From an uncultured Bacteroides sp. (GTDB taxonomy: Bacteria > Bacteroidota > Bacteroidia > Bacteroidales > Bacteroidaceae), in the NCBI GenBank assembly GCA_900766005.1, contig CAAFTU010000042.1:1-64000 (forward strand): 64,000 nt of DNA, in the 5' to 3' direction. Under the pieces are notes generated by a model. It searched no databases, had not been told where the DNA came from, and saw only the letters and a list, made by a program, of their open reading frames with translations. Positions 15,982 through 25,003 of this stretch are shown here, piece after piece; the stretch's first letter is position 1; each line of letters opens with the position of its first letter. The translations under genes were made by a program, and so were the position numbers.

Positions 15982-16662
15982 TTATTTATTCTTGTCTTTT
16001 GTATCCTCTTTTATAACTTTATAAGTGTTATAGAAATATTTGCATATCATTTGCAAGCCACAAGTGGTGCATTGGGGGTTGCGCGCCACGCATATATAGC
16101 GGCCGTGCAGGATGAGCCAGTGGTGGGCGATGGGGATGAGTTCTTCCGGAATATGCTTGGTAAGTTCTTTCTCAACGCTGAGCGGAGTGGTGCAGCGGGC
16201 GGTGACCAGTCCGAGGCGGTGGCTCACCCGAAAGACGTGTGTGTCTACGGCCATGGCGGCTTTGTTGAACACCACCGACTGAATCACGTTGGCCGTTTTC
16301 CTGCCCACACCCGGCAGCCGGGTCAGTGCTTCGAGGGTGTCGGGCACTTCGCTGTGAAACTGCTCTACGAGCATCTGTGCCATCCCTACCAAGTGTTTGG
16401 CTTTGTTGTTGGGATAGGATACGCTCCGGATGTATTCAAACACTACTTCCGGAGTGGTTGCCGCCAGTGCTTCCGGAGTGGGGAAGTCTCTGAACAGGGC
16501 CGGAGTGATCTGGTTTACCCGCTTGTCGGTGCATTGAGCCGAAAGGATAACGGCAATCAGCAGTTCAAACGGGTTGCTGTATTGCAGTTCGGTTTCGGCG
16601 ATGGGGCGGTTTTGCTGAAACCATTCGATTACTTTTTCGTAGCGTTCTTTTTTTCTCATCAC
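15982..16662 (-). CDS. nth: Endonuclease III
   Basis: 226 aa, the usual size. A base-excision repair glycosylase/AP lyase for oxidised pyrimidines. The helix-hairpin-helix LPGVGRKTANV carries the catalytic Lys, VDTHVFRV carries the catalytic Asp, and the C-terminal C-x6-C-x2-C-x5-C (CVARNPQCTTCGLQMIC) binds a [4Fe-4S] cluster. The C-terminus ends in a Lys/Asp tail. A 220-bp gap with TTTCAG and pyrimidine tracts separates it from the MFS gene on the same strand. Confidence 0.97.
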   Translation of the reverse strand: MMRKKERYEKVIEWFQQNRPIAETELQYSNPFELLIAVILSAQCTDKRVNQITPALFRDFPTPEALAATTPEVVFEYIRSVSYPNNKAKHLVGMAQMLVEQFHSEVPDTLEALTRLPGVGRKTANVIQSVVFNKAAMAVDTHVFRVSHRLGLVTARCTTPLSVEKELTKHIPEELIPIAHHWLILHGRYICVARNPQCTTCGLQMICKYFYNTYKVIKEDTKDKNK

Positions 16663-16724
16663 AATTTCTGTTTTTATTGTTTTATGTTATCGTTCTGCTT
16701 TTTCAGCCTTCTATACCTTCTCTT

Positions 16725-16870
16725 TATTGTTTCAGTTTCAGTTTCAGTTGTTTCAGTTTCAGTTTTTTCAGTTTTTGAATTTCACTTTCCACTTTCCACT
16801 CTCCACTTTCAGTTTCCTCTTCTTTCTTCTCCTCTCTTTTCCTCTATTCTCCTTTTCTTTTTTGCTTGTG
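16725..16870. repeat. TTTCAG microsatellite and pyrimidine-rich tract
   Basis: TTTCAG occurs at least seven times (16730-16780), then ACTTTCC units (ACTTTCCACTTTCCACTC) and a CT-rich stretch up to the 3' end of the MFS gene. No gene. Confidence 0.75.
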
Positions 16871-16881
16871 CTCCTCGTTTT

Positions 16882-18081
16882 TTATCTCAGCTTGTTCTGG
16901 TGGTAGTGAGGGGTTACTTTGCTTTTGAAATAGAGTGTAGAAACAACCGTCAGGCAGGCTCCCACGAGATACGCTTTGTCAAACGTACTGATTTCGGCTA
17001 TATATCCTCCTGTCAGCATGCCGATGCCGATACCTACATCCCACGACGTGAGATAGGTGGAAGTGGCTGTTCCTCGTTGGCTGTTGGGGGCTAAATTGAC
17101 AAAGAGCGTGTTGAAGGCTGGAAACATAATGCCGAATCCGATACCGATAAGCAGGGCAATGCTGAAAAACAGCACGGTGCAGGCAGTGATGTTCCATTCA
17201 ATGAGGTAAACGCAGGAAGCCAGCAGAAAATAGCTGAATACGACAAGGTAGAGTCCTGCCATGATGACTTGGGTAATCCTGCCGCGGTCTACCTGTCGTC
17301 CGGAGAAAATACGCGATACAGCCATGCCGACGGCCATGCAGGTGAAGAAGAAGCCTGTTTGTGTGTGCAGTCCGATTTCGTGGGCATACATGGCCACGTA
17401 GTTGGTCGTCATGCCGTAGGGGATGGAGAGCAGCAGCAGGCTGACTCCGGCCGGTATGCCTTTGAGTAGGATGAAGCGGTCGAGCGAAAGCGGTTCTCGC
17501 TTTACGGGTGGTCTGTAGGGAGTCTTTACCAGGCTGGCGCAGAGGAATCCCAGTGCACACGAGCCTAAAGCGTAACAGAAAATGGTGGCAAACGACACTC
17601 CTGCATCATGCAGGAAGAGGCCGAACATCGGACCGATGGACATGGCCGTGTTGTTGGTCAGGCCATAGTATCCTAACCCTTCCCCTCTCCGCGAAGAGGG
17701 CATGATGTCGATAACGACGGTATTGCCTCCCACAGTGACCATGCCGAATGATATCCCGTGGATGATGCGGAACAGAATAAATAAGGTAAGGGTGCCGGCG
17801 ATGATATAGCCGCCAAACATCAGCATGAAGACAAAGTAGGCAAACAGATAAAGAGGCTTTCGGGCAAACGTGTCGAGCAGATAGCCGGAGAACGGGCGGA
17901 TGCATAAGGCTGCCACCGTGTAGCAGGAAAGCACCATGCCGATGGTGGCATTGCTTGCTTGGAAAATCTCGGCAAGATAAAATGGCAGGACGGGTATCAA
18001 CAGCCAAAAGCCGAAATACAGCAGAAAGTTGGCTGCTAAGATAAAACAATAACTGGAAGTGATAAGTCTATCTTTTGCCAT
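16882..18081 (-). CDS. MFS transporter
   Basis: 399 aa from the ATG at 18081; the frame extends 27 codons further but those run into an inverted repeat and do not look like protein. About 12 membrane segments are visible. Motif-A-like sequence (GYLLDTFARKPLYL) follows helix 2, with a second degenerate copy, FSGRQVDRGRI, in the other half, so it is an inner-membrane major-facilitator permease. The overall look is that of drug/arabinose-type efflux permeases (AraJ-like), but the substrate cannot be read. It is followed after 220 bp by nth. Confidence 0.85.
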   Translation of the reverse strand: MAKDRLITSSYCFILAANFLLYFGFWLLIPVLPFYLAEIFQASNATIGMVLSCYTVAALCIRPFSGYLLDTFARKPLYLFAYFVFMLMFGGYIIAGTLTLFILFRIIHGISFGMVTVGGNTVVIDIMPSSRRGEGLGYYGLTNNTAMSIGPMFGLFLHDAGVSFATIFCYALGSCALGFLCASLVKTPYRPPVKREPLSLDRFILLKGIPAGVSLLLLSIPYGMTTNYVAMYAHEIGLHTQTGFFFTCMAVGMAVSRIFSGRQVDRGRITQVIMAGLYLVVFSYFLLASCVYLIEWNITACTVLFFSIALLIGIGFGIMFPAFNTLFVNLAPNSQRGTATSTYLTSWDVGIGIGMLTGGYIAEISTFDKAYLVGACLTVVSTLYFKSKVTPHYHQNKLR

Positions 18082-18104
18082 GAAATGGTGTGTTTTAAAA
18101 AGGA

Positions 18105-18171
18105 GAATAGTGATTGGCCATGAGGTGTTGGCAGTTGCTGTGGCTGCCTTTTTCATTACCAATCACTATTC
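18105..18171. repeat. 67-bp long-loop inverted repeat with an inner hairpin
   Basis: Perfect 13-bp arms GAATAGTGATTGG (18105-18117) and CCAATCACTATTC (18159-18171). The 41-bp centre contains an inner stem, GGCAG and CTGCC, followed by TTTTT on the plus strand. It lies in the leader of the MFS gene. Confidence 0.7.
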
Positions 18172-18196
18172 ACGAATTACTATTCTGAAATCCCAG

Positions 18197-18248
18197 AGCC
18201 GGTTGGTGCATAGCTGAAAAGAAGCATCACTCGGAAGATGAACCGGCT
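18197..18248. repeat. 52-bp inverted repeat 3' of pheS
   Basis: AGCCGGTT (18197-18204) and AACCGGCT (18241-18248) are perfect 8-bp arms around 36 bp. It immediately follows the pheS stop on the minus strand, so a terminator or processing signal is plausible. Confidence 0.5.
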
Positions 18249-18261
18249 TGTGTGGGAAAAA

Positions 18262-19281
18262 TCAATAGGCTGATTCGAATTCTTTTAAGAATCGGGTGTC
18301 ATTTTCCGAGAACATGCGAAGGTCTTTCACCTGATATTTCAGGTTGGTGATACGTTCAACACCCATACCGAGCGCGTAGCCGCTGTATACCTTGCTGTCA
18401 ATTCCGTTGGATTCGAGAACGTTCGGGTCTACCATACCGCAACCCAGGATTTCCACCCATCCGGTGTGCTTGCAGAACGGACATCCCTTACCGCCGCAGA
18501 TATTACAGCTGATATCCATTTCAGCACTGGGTTCAGTAAACGGGAAGTATGACGGACGCAGGCGGATCTTTGTGTCGGCTCCGAACATTTCTTTAGCAAA
18601 CAACAGCAATACCTGTTTCAGGTCGGTGAACGACACGTTTTTATCGACATACAATGCCTCTACCTGATGGAAGAAACAGTGTGCACGATAGCTGATTGCT
18701 TCATTGCGGTATACACGTCCCGGGCAGATGATGCGGATGGGCGGCTGTGAAACCTCCATAACGCGGCTCTGTACGGAAGAAGTGTGTGTGCGCAATACCA
18801 CGTCCGGATGCGATTCAATGAAGAATGTATCCTGCATGTCGCGTGCCGGATGGTCTTCTGCAAAGTTCAGTGCTGAGAACACATGCCAGTCGTCTTCAAT
18901 TTCCGGACCTTCGGCAATGCTGAATCCCAGGCGGGCGAAGATATCAATGATTTCGTTCTTTACAATGGTAAGCGGGTGGCGGGTACCCAATTTAACAGGG
19001 TAAGCCGAACGGGTCAAGTCCAAACCGTCGCAACCGTTGTCTTGGCATTCAAACTGCTCTTTCAAAGCATTGATTTTATCTTGTGCTTTCGTCTTCAGTT
19101 CGTTCAGTTTCATGCCGACTTCTTTTTTCTGTTCAGCCGGAACGTTGCGGAAGTCTGCCATTAAATCATTGATGGCGCCTTTCTTGCTAAGGTACTTGAT
19201 GCGGAGAGCTTCCAGTTCTTCGGCATTGGTGGCATGCAAGACTTCCACCTCTTTCAGAAGTTGTTCAATCTTAGCTATCAT
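18262..19281 (-). CDS. pheS: Phenylalanyl-tRNA synthetase alpha subunit
   Basis: 339 aa. Catalytic subunit of the alpha2-beta2 enzyme that charges tRNA-Phe; the beta subunit gene is not adjacent. An N-terminal coiled coil (residues 1-90) is followed by the class II core: motif 2 in CPGRVYRNEAISYRAHCFFHQVEA, the Phe-pocket region YFPFTEPSAEMDI and motif 3 GYALGMGVERI. Near residue 260 a C-x2-C-x4-C-x2-C insertion (CNICGGKGCPFC) looks like a small zinc knuckle. A -7 element TATCTTTG lies about 45 bp upstream. Confidence 0.97.
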   Translation of the reverse strand: MIAKIEQLLKEVEVLHATNAEELEALRIKYLSKKGAINDLMADFRNVPAEQKKEVGMKLNELKTKAQDKINALKEQFECQDNGCDGLDLTRSAYPVKLGTRHPLTIVKNEIIDIFARLGFSIAEGPEIEDDWHVFSALNFAEDHPARDMQDTFFIESHPDVVLRTHTSSVQSRVMEVSQPPIRIICPGRVYRNEAISYRAHCFFHQVEALYVDKNVSFTDLKQVLLLFAKEMFGADTKIRLRPSYFPFTEPSAEMDISCNICGGKGCPFCKHTGWVEILGCGMVDPNVLESNGIDSKVYSGYALGMGVERITNLKYQVKDLRMFSENDTRFLKEFESAY

Positions 19282-19324
19282 ATTTTTGATAAATTGTTAT
19301 TCAAGTTCTTCATTTAAAACCTTG

Positions 19325-19332
19325 CAAAGATA
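19325..19332 (-). promoter_or_regulatory. pheS promoter -7 element
   Basis: Minus-strand TATCTTTG (19332-19325). The -33 region at 19-21 bp reads TTTC rather than TTTG. Confidence 0.6.
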
Positions 19333-19481
19333 TAATATTTATTTCAGTTGGTGAAATCTATGCTGACGTTTTTGCGCCGCTCCGCACAAGATGCGAGCTT
19401 TCACCTCTTATCATTCATGGCTTTGCATCATTTACTTGCGTTGTTTGTCGGCTTTGATTTTTCAGTTTACTGAATTTGATT

Positions 19482-19489
19482 TATCTTTG
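19482..19489 (+). promoter_or_regulatory. -7 element upstream of the TonB-C protein gene
   Basis: TATCTTTG, about 50 bp before the ATG at 19540. The closest upstream TTTG is 25 bp away, longer than usual. Confidence 0.5.
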
Positions 19490-19539
19490 TACCGCAATAC
19501 CTGTTATGAATTTTTAAACTTATTTACTAGCCTTGCCTG

Positions 19540-20541
19540 ATGAATAGATTTGTATATATTCTTTTCTTTCTGTTGTTCTCACTTCCGTTGTCTGCACAGA
19601 CTGATTATCTCGATCCGGTGCGCTCTCTTTCCAACTACAAGGGCGAATTGGGTGAGTATTACCGTAATGTAATCTGGCTGCTGAACACCGGATTCCAGGA
19701 AAAACCTTACGCCCGCTACGTGGTGCTTCCCTCTTTTTCTCCCGAATATGCTTTGTCGGTGGAAAAACGCAACGGACGCTGTGTGTTGGTATCCAATACA
19801 TTGTCTCGTACCTACTGGCAGGCTGACAAGAAAGATGTAAAACTCGACACCCAGTCGGTTGTCATCAGTAGGGCTTTGTATCATTCACTGGGTTCTCTTT
19901 TCCGGCTGGCCACTTCGCAGGTGCAGGACTTGGACGGGTCGGGCGACGGGCTCGATGGTGTGGTGTATTATTTCTTCTCCACCGACGAAAAAGGCCGTCT
20001 GCTCAAGGGACGTAAATGGTCGCCTGCCAACGGCACCCTGATGAATCAGCTCGTTCAGGTGTCTCAGTCGGCTTATCTGTTGTCTCGCGGCAGCAATATC
20101 TCGGAAGATGCATTGTGTGAAGAGGCTAAAGCGCTGCTCAAGAAGCTGCATCAGCGCAGCAAACAGGCTCCTGAAGTGTACAGAAAGCCGGTGTATGTAG
20201 GTGCGTATCGGTTAGGGGCTTATTGGCATACTTCCGAGGGGGTGAAGGTAGATGAGCCTGCCTATTTCCCTCATGGTGAAGTGGATACTTACATTGCAGG
20301 GCAGCTGGTCTATCCTGCCGAACTGAAGGCGAAGAACAAATCGGGCTATGTGCTGTGCGATTTTGTGATCGATAAGGAGGGTAAGGTTCAGCGTCCGGTC
20401 ATACTGAAAGCCACTCATCCGCTGTTTGGCGAAGAAGCGTTGCGCGTCATCAAGCGTATGCCCGCCTGGCAGCCGGCTCTGATCAAGGGGAAGCCGGTGG
20501 AAAGCCGTTATTCCTTATATATTCCTTTCCGCCCGCATTAG
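19540..20541 (+). CDS. Exported protein with TonB C-terminal-like domain
   Basis: 333 aa with a cleavable signal peptide (residues 1-19, ending PLSAQ). The N-terminal 230 residues are not recognised. The C-terminal about 85 residues match the TonB_C domain used in Bacteroidetes energy transducers: DTYIAGQLVYPAELKAKNKSG, DFVIDKEGKVQRPVIL, EEALRVIKRMPAWQPALIKG. It lacks the membrane anchor and Pro-rich spacer of true TonB, so it is probably a periplasmic relative rather than an ExbB-driven transducer. It stands alone between pheS and the YitT gene. Confidence 0.75.
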   Translation: MNRFVYILFFLLFSLPLSAQTDYLDPVRSLSNYKGELGEYYRNVIWLLNTGFQEKPYARYVVLPSFSPEYALSVEKRNGRCVLVSNTLSRTYWQADKKDVKLDTQSVVISRALYHSLGSLFRLATSQVQDLDGSGDGLDGVVYYFFSTDEKGRLLKGRKWSPANGTLMNQLVQVSQSAYLLSRGSNISEDALCEEAKALLKKLHQRSKQAPEVYRKPVYVGAYRLGAYWHTSEGVKVDEPAYFPHGEVDTYIAGQLVYPAELKAKNKSGYVLCDFVIDKEGKVQRPVILKATHPLFGEEALRVIKRMPAWQPALIKGKPVESRYSLYIPFRPH

Positions 20542-20643
20542 TGGCCTGGCGTTTGAGCCAAGTCAGCTTTCAGCCAGTACACTCCCCGTTGTGTGATAGT
20601 TCTGTTCTCGGATCATTCTGATTCATTGCATCGGGCTGGAATT

Positions 20644-21654
20644 CTATTCCGGTTGCAGTTCATCTTTTGAAGGCAGATTCTTCCATCCTTCTCCAAACGT
20701 GTCGTATGCATCGGTTACCACCACGAATGCACGCGGGTCTGCTTCTTTAATCTTGTGCTTCACACTCGTTACTTCTTTGTGGCTCACCACCAGAAAAAGC
20801 ATTTCTTTCTCGGCTCCCGTATAAAGTCCGCTGCTTTTGATGCAGGTGGCTGTGCGGTCGAGGTCTTTCAGAATGAAGCGGTGCAACTCTACCATTTTCT
20901 TGTCGCTGATGACAAACAGGAGTTTGTCTTCCTTCGCACCGTTGATGACATAGGCCAGTACCCGTGATATCACAAAGATGGCAATGAGCGAATAGAACGA
21001 AAGATGCCACGAGGGCTGAGACATGTCTGTGGCACTGCCCACGCCGAAGCCGATGACCACGAGCCCGAAACTGACCACCGTGGCGTCTACCAGCAAAATG
21101 GCGTTGGAGAATCGTATGTGAGCATATTTTTGCAGAATCATGGCGATGATATCACTCCCTCCGGTTGTGGCCTGATTGCGCACCACGATGCCGCTGCCGA
21201 CACCGATGATGGTGGCTCCGATGATACAGGTCAGCATCAGGTGGTCCGACATGTCCATGCATCCACCCAGCAACTGCTGCGGATCCAGTTTCTCCAATGC
21301 TTCCTGTGAGGGGTAAGCCCAGCTGGAGATGACATTCATCAGAAAGGGAGTGGTGAGAGCTGCCACAAGCGTGCGTGCGCCCAGTTTGGCTCCAAGGAGG
21401 ATAGCCGAGAGAATGAGCAGAGGAACATCAAACATGTAGCCGAAGGTACCTACCTGAATAGAAGGAAAGAGGTTGTGGAGTACGATACTTGCTCCATATA
21501 CGCCGCCGGGCACAATGTTGTACGGATTGATAAAGAAAACGAATCCCGCCGCTAAAATGAGGCATCCTAAAAAAATACCTCCCCAGGAAATCCACCAGTT
21601 GAGGTGAGCAGCCGGTTGACAGGCTGTTTGCAGTCGATATATCAGTTTGTTCAT
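20644..21654 (-). CDS. YitT/DUF2179-family membrane protein
   Basis: 336 aa. Five or six hydrophobic segments in residues 25-245 make up the YitT_membrane domain (GIFLGCLILAAGFVFFINP, NIVPGGVYGASIVLHNLFP, RNQATTGGSDIIAMIL are characteristic). The C-terminal DUF2179 domain (about 250-325, GAEKEMLFLVVSHKEV and DPRAFVVVTDAYDTFGEGW) is a small cytoplasmic alpha-beta domain. The role of the family is unknown; transport is often assumed. A -7 box lies about 25 bp upstream. Confidence 0.88.
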   Translation of the reverse strand: MNKLIYRLQTACQPAAHLNWWISWGGIFLGCLILAAGFVFFINPYNIVPGGVYGASIVLHNLFPSIQVGTFGYMFDVPLLILSAILLGAKLGARTLVAALTTPFLMNVISSWAYPSQEALEKLDPQQLLGGCMDMSDHLMLTCIIGATIIGVGSGIVVRNQATTGGSDIIAMILQKYAHIRFSNAILLVDATVVSFGLVVIGFGVGSATDMSQPSWHLSFYSLIAIFVISRVLAYVINGAKEDKLLFVISDKKMVELHRFILKDLDRTATCIKSSGLYTGAEKEMLFLVVSHKEVTSVKHKIKEADPRAFVVVTDAYDTFGEGWKNLPSKDELQPE

Positions 21655-21677
21655 GTTATAGATTTATATTTATGCAG

Positions 21678-21685
21678 CAAATATA
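21678..21685 (-). promoter_or_regulatory. -7 element of the YitT gene
   Basis: Minus-strand TATATTTG (21685-21678), 24 bp before the ATG. No good -33 box seen. Confidence 0.55.
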
Positions 21686-21753
21686 CGAATATCTTTTATT
21701 CCCTTCCCTATTTCGTGTTATTTTTTATTTCAAAACTGCTGAGGTATATAAAA

Positions 21754-21789
21754 AACACCCCTGCCACAGTGGTCTGTAGCAGGGGTGTT
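21754..21789 (-). terminator. dsbD terminator
   Basis: Perfect 11-bp arms AACACCCCTGC and GCAGGGGTGTT around a 14-base loop, followed by TTTTTT on the minus strand. The stem core resembles the terminator at 50367-50407. Confidence 0.85.
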
Positions 21790-21868
21790 GTGTGAAGCAA
21801 ACACTCTTTATCCCATTTGCCGCAGCAATAAAGTGGGGCAGGAGTGCGCTTATTCAGCTTGCTTGTAC

Positions 21869-23947
21869 TTATTTTCTATTCTTGTAGTTTTCCAATCCGG
21901 TCTTCAAGAAATCGATATATTTAGGTACATCTTCATCGTAAACAAATGATTTGTTCAGCGGTTTTCCTTCGTTGTCAAGCAATACATAGAAAGGCTGAGC
22001 GTTGGCACCGAACTTCACACGCTGCAGGTAGCTCCATTTGTCGCCCACTGTGCGCAAGGTACGTTCTTTGCCGTTTTCCATGATCTTCACCGGTTCGGGC
22101 AGCGGAGTCTTGTTGTCCACGTAGAGTGTAATCAGTACATAGTCGTTTGTCATCAGGTCGCTGACTTTAGAGTCGGTCCATACGGCAGCCTCCATTTTAC
22201 GGCAGTTCACACAGCCATATCCGGTAAAGTCGAGCATCACAGGCTTACCGTTCTTGCGTGCATATTCCATACCCATGTCGTAGTCGTCGAACTTAGCATG
22301 TACTTCGTTCTTGTAGAGGTTGAAGTCCTGTGTCCACATCGGCGGAGCAAACGCACTGACAGCTTTCAACGGTGCACCCCACAAGCCGGGAACCATATAT
22401 ACGGCAAAAGCCAGTGAGATGAGTGCCATGAAGAAACGGCCTACACCTACTTTATTGTCGTCGTCATCGTGGGGGAATTTGATTTTGCCCAACAGGTAGA
22501 AGCCCAGCAGACCGAAAATCATAATCCAGAGAGCGATGAAAGTTTCGCGGTCGAGCAGACGCCAGCCGTAAGCCAAGTCGGCAACCGACAGGAATTTCAG
22601 GGCAAAAGCCAGTTCGAGGAATCCCAGTGTTACTTTAATGACATTCATCCAGCCGCCAGATTTAGGCATGGACTTCAGCCACGACGGGAACAGGGCAAAA
22701 AGGGTGAAGGGGAGAGCCAGGGCAATGGCAAATCCCAGCATACCGATGGCCGGAGCAACCACACTGCCGGTAGTAGATACCTGAACCAGCAGGAAGCCGA
22801 TGATAGGGCCGGTGCATGAGAACGAAACCAATGAAAGCGTGAAAGCCATCAGGAAGATACTCAGCAGACCGGTAGTTGATTCTGCTTTGCTGTCTACAGC
22901 ATTTCCCCATTTAGCCGGCAAACGGATTTCGAATGCTCCGAAGAAAGATGCAGCAAATATCACCAGCATCAGGAAGAACAGGATGTTGAAGATAGCATTG
23001 GTAGACAAAGCGTTCAGTGCGCTTGCACCCAATGTCAGGGTGATGGCCAGACCTAAAGTAACGTAGATCACTACGATGGATGCACCGTAAGTCCATGCAT
23101 CACGGATACCTTTTTTCTTGTCTTTCGTGCGTTTCAGGAAGAAACTTACTGTCATCGGAATGATGGGCCACACACACGGAGTGAACAGGGCAATGAAACC
23201 GCCCAGCAGACCGGTGAAGAAGATGTACACCCAAGACATGTCTTTCTTTCCATTTTCTTCACCCAGTGATTGCAACTCGTCGATAACCGGAGTCCACAGG
23301 TCGCCCGAAGCGATAGCGGGTTGTGCAGTTGCTGCAGCAGCTTCTTCTTCCGCCGGTGTCACTTCCTGTGCTTTGTCGGCAGCCGGAGCGGGAGTTGCTT
23401 GGGCGGGAGCAGCCGGAGCAGGCTGAGCAGCCGGTTCGGCAGCTTCCTTCTTTACGGGTTGTTCTTTTTTGGCAGGCACTTCCTTGGCTGCTGCCTTTGC
23501 TGTACCTTCATACTTGAAAGATACTTCGCTGGGAGGCAAGCAGTTGGAGTCATTGCAGGCACCATACATCAGGTAACCTTCAATGGCATAGGCACCGCCC
23601 GTAAACTTTACTTTCTGTACGAATTTGGCCGTATTTTCAAAATAGCGAACCTGCATTTCGAACATTTGGTCGAATACTTCGTGTTCGTTGCCTACCGGTT
23701 TCAAAGAACCAACCAGTTCCAGACCGCTTTTTTTGTCTACATTGAATGTAGCCGAAGTAGGGCCTCCGTCGCCTAAATCAGTTGAGTATACATGCCATCC
23801 TGCGTCAATAGTGGCTGTAAATACAATTTCTGCTTCTGTGTCAGAAAGAGTTTTCAATTCGCTTTTGAACTTTACAGGCTCCTGAATCTGTGCCTGCAGC
23901 GTACAAACTAAAATGCTAAAAAGCAGAAAAGAGATAATTTTTTTCAT
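21869..23947 (-). CDS. dsbD: Thiol:disulfide interchange protein DsbD
   Basis: 692 aa. Carries electrons from cytoplasmic thioredoxin across the inner membrane to periplasmic thiols. Signal peptide 1-19; N-terminal DsbD-alpha-like domain to about 150; a flexible Ala/Pro/Glu linker (about 155-215) longer than usual; eight membrane segments at about 235-520 with the redox Cys in FTPCVWPIIP and SCTGPIIGF; C-terminal thioredoxin domain with GCVNC (Cys 579 and 582). All six functional cysteines appear present, counting those of the N-terminal domain (YGACNDSNCLPP). It is transcribed alone after the Dabb gene. Confidence 0.95.
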   Translation of the reverse strand: MKKIISFLLFSILVCTLQAQIQEPVKFKSELKTLSDTEAEIVFTATIDAGWHVYSTDLGDGGPTSATFNVDKKSGLELVGSLKPVGNEHEVFDQMFEMQVRYFENTAKFVQKVKFTGGAYAIEGYLMYGACNDSNCLPPSEVSFKYEGTAKAAAKEVPAKKEQPVKKEAAEPAAQPAPAAPAQATPAPAADKAQEVTPAEEEAAAATAQPAIASGDLWTPVIDELQSLGEENGKKDMSWVYIFFTGLLGGFIALFTPCVWPIIPMTVSFFLKRTKDKKKGIRDAWTYGASIVVIYVTLGLAITLTLGASALNALSTNAIFNILFFLMLVIFAASFFGAFEIRLPAKWGNAVDSKAESTTGLLSIFLMAFTLSLVSFSCTGPIIGFLLVQVSTTGSVVAPAIGMLGFAIALALPFTLFALFPSWLKSMPKSGGWMNVIKVTLGFLELAFALKFLSVADLAYGWRLLDRETFIALWIMIFGLLGFYLLGKIKFPHDDDDNKVGVGRFFMALISLAFAVYMVPGLWGAPLKAVSAFAPPMWTQDFNLYKNEVHAKFDDYDMGMEYARKNGKPVMLDFTGYGCVNCRKMEAAVWTDSKVSDLMTNDYVLITLYVDNKTPLPEPVKIMENGKERTLRTVGDKWSYLQRVKFGANAQPFYVLLDNEGKPLNKSFVYDEDVPKYIDFLKTGLENYKNRK

Positions 23948-23965
23948 TTTAATAAATTGAGTGGG

Positions 23966-24265
23966 TTATAATTCATAATCTACACATGCACGGCTCTCTT
24001 TTGTTTCGGCCAGAATCTTTCCTGCAGCTACGTGATCCGGATGTGTTGCATAGTATTTTACATCTTCCAAACTGTCAAACTCACTATAAAGTGCTATGTT
24101 CCAGGTCTCGCCCGGGTTCATGTTCAAACCTACCTCGATTTTGCGGATGACCGAAATCTTGGCGGGAAGGGCTTCGATGGCTTCCTTGAACTGGTGCATT
24201 ACTGCTGCTTTTTTTTCAGCAGAAACCTCGTCTTTTAATTTGAATAATACAATGTGTTTTACCAT
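23966..24265 (-). CDS. Dabb-family (stress-responsive A/B barrel) protein
   Basis: 99 aa, the length of a single Dabb domain (ferredoxin-like barrel, usually dimeric). Signatures: VKHIVLFKLKDEVS at the start, VGLNMNPGETWNIALYSEF and LEDVKYYATHPDH in the middle, and CVDYEL at the end. The role in bacteria is mostly undefined. It lies 18 bp upstream of dsbD on the same strand and so is probably co-transcribed. Confidence 0.9.
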   Translation of the reverse strand: MVKHIVLFKLKDEVSAEKKAAVMHQFKEAIEALPAKISVIRKIEVGLNMNPGETWNIALYSEFDSLEDVKYYATHPDHVAAGKILAETKESRACVDYEL

Positions 24266-24292
24266 TACGTTGTTATTTTAATGAATTGTTTC

Positions 24293-24300
24293 TATATTTG
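24293..24300 (+). promoter_or_regulatory. udk promoter -7 element
   Basis: TATATTTG, 67 bp before the udk ATG; a weak -33 TTG lies 20 bp upstream (24270-24272). Confidence 0.6.
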
Positions 24301-24366
24301 TCTTGTAAATTAGTTGCATAAACCATGCAAAAATACTCTATTTAATTTAAATAAACATTTAAAGAG

Positions 24367-24975
24367 ATGTTAATTATCGGAATTGCAGGCGGAACTGGCT
24401 CCGGAAAGACCACCGTCGTACGGAAAATCGTAGAAAGTCTCCTTCCCGGAGAAGTAGTGTTGTTACCTCAGGACTCCTATTATAAAGATAGCAGTCATGT
24501 GCCCGTGGAGGAAAGGCAGAACATTAATTTCGACCATCCCGATGCGTTCGACTGGAAACTGCTGTCTCAGCATGTCATGATGCTGAAGGAGGGGAAGAGC
24601 ATCGAGCAGCCCACGTATTCGTATCTTACGTGCACCCGTCAGCCTGAAACCATTCACATTGAGCCGCGTGAAGTGGTGATTATCGAAGGTATTCTGGCGT
24701 TGTGTGATGAGAAACTGCGCAATATGATGGATCTGAAGATTTTTGTGGATGCCGATCCCGACGAACGGCTGATCCGTGTCATCCAGCGGGATGTGGTAGA
24801 ACGCGGACGTACGGCTGAAGCGGTGATGGAGCGTTATACGCGTGTGCTGAAACCCATGCATCTGCAGTTCATCGAACCCTGTAAGCGCTATGCCGACCTC
24901 ATTGTGCCCGAAGGAGGAAGCAACAAGGTGGCTATTGATATCCTGACGATGTATATCAAGGAGCATACCAAATAA
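24367..24975 (+). CDS. udk: Uridine kinase
   Basis: 202 aa. Phosphorylates uridine and cytidine with ATP or GTP in pyrimidine salvage. Walker A GGTGSGKTT at residues 8-16, LPQDSYYKD, NFDHPDAFDW (nucleoside binding), VVIIEGILAL and the lid RLIRVIQRDVVERGR are all present. The next gene, encoding the MltF-like protein, starts 28 bp downstream on the same strand, so the two are likely co-transcribed. Confidence 0.97.
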   Translation: MLIIGIAGGTGSGKTTVVRKIVESLLPGEVVLLPQDSYYKDSSHVPVEERQNINFDHPDAFDWKLLSQHVMMLKEGKSIEQPTYSYLTCTRQPETIHIEPREVVIIEGILALCDEKLRNMMDLKIFVDADPDERLIRVIQRDVVERGRTAEAVMERYTRVLKPMHLQFIEPCKRYADLIVPEGGSNKVAIDILTMYIKEHTK

Positions 24976-25003
24976 GTAACGCACTATTTTCATACGCAAA
25001 AAT

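Noticed and set aside
15928..17094. Long plus-strand open frame (388 codons) opposite nth and the MFS gene
   Set aside because: It is antisense to two clearly conserved genes, has a low-complexity hydrophobic end made from TTTCAG and pyrimidine tracts, and no domain. It is a by-product of codon bias.
18082..18162. Upstream extension of the MFS gene
   Set aside because: The extra 27 codons run through the inverted repeat at 18105-18171 and are not typical of the family; the Met at 18081 is better.
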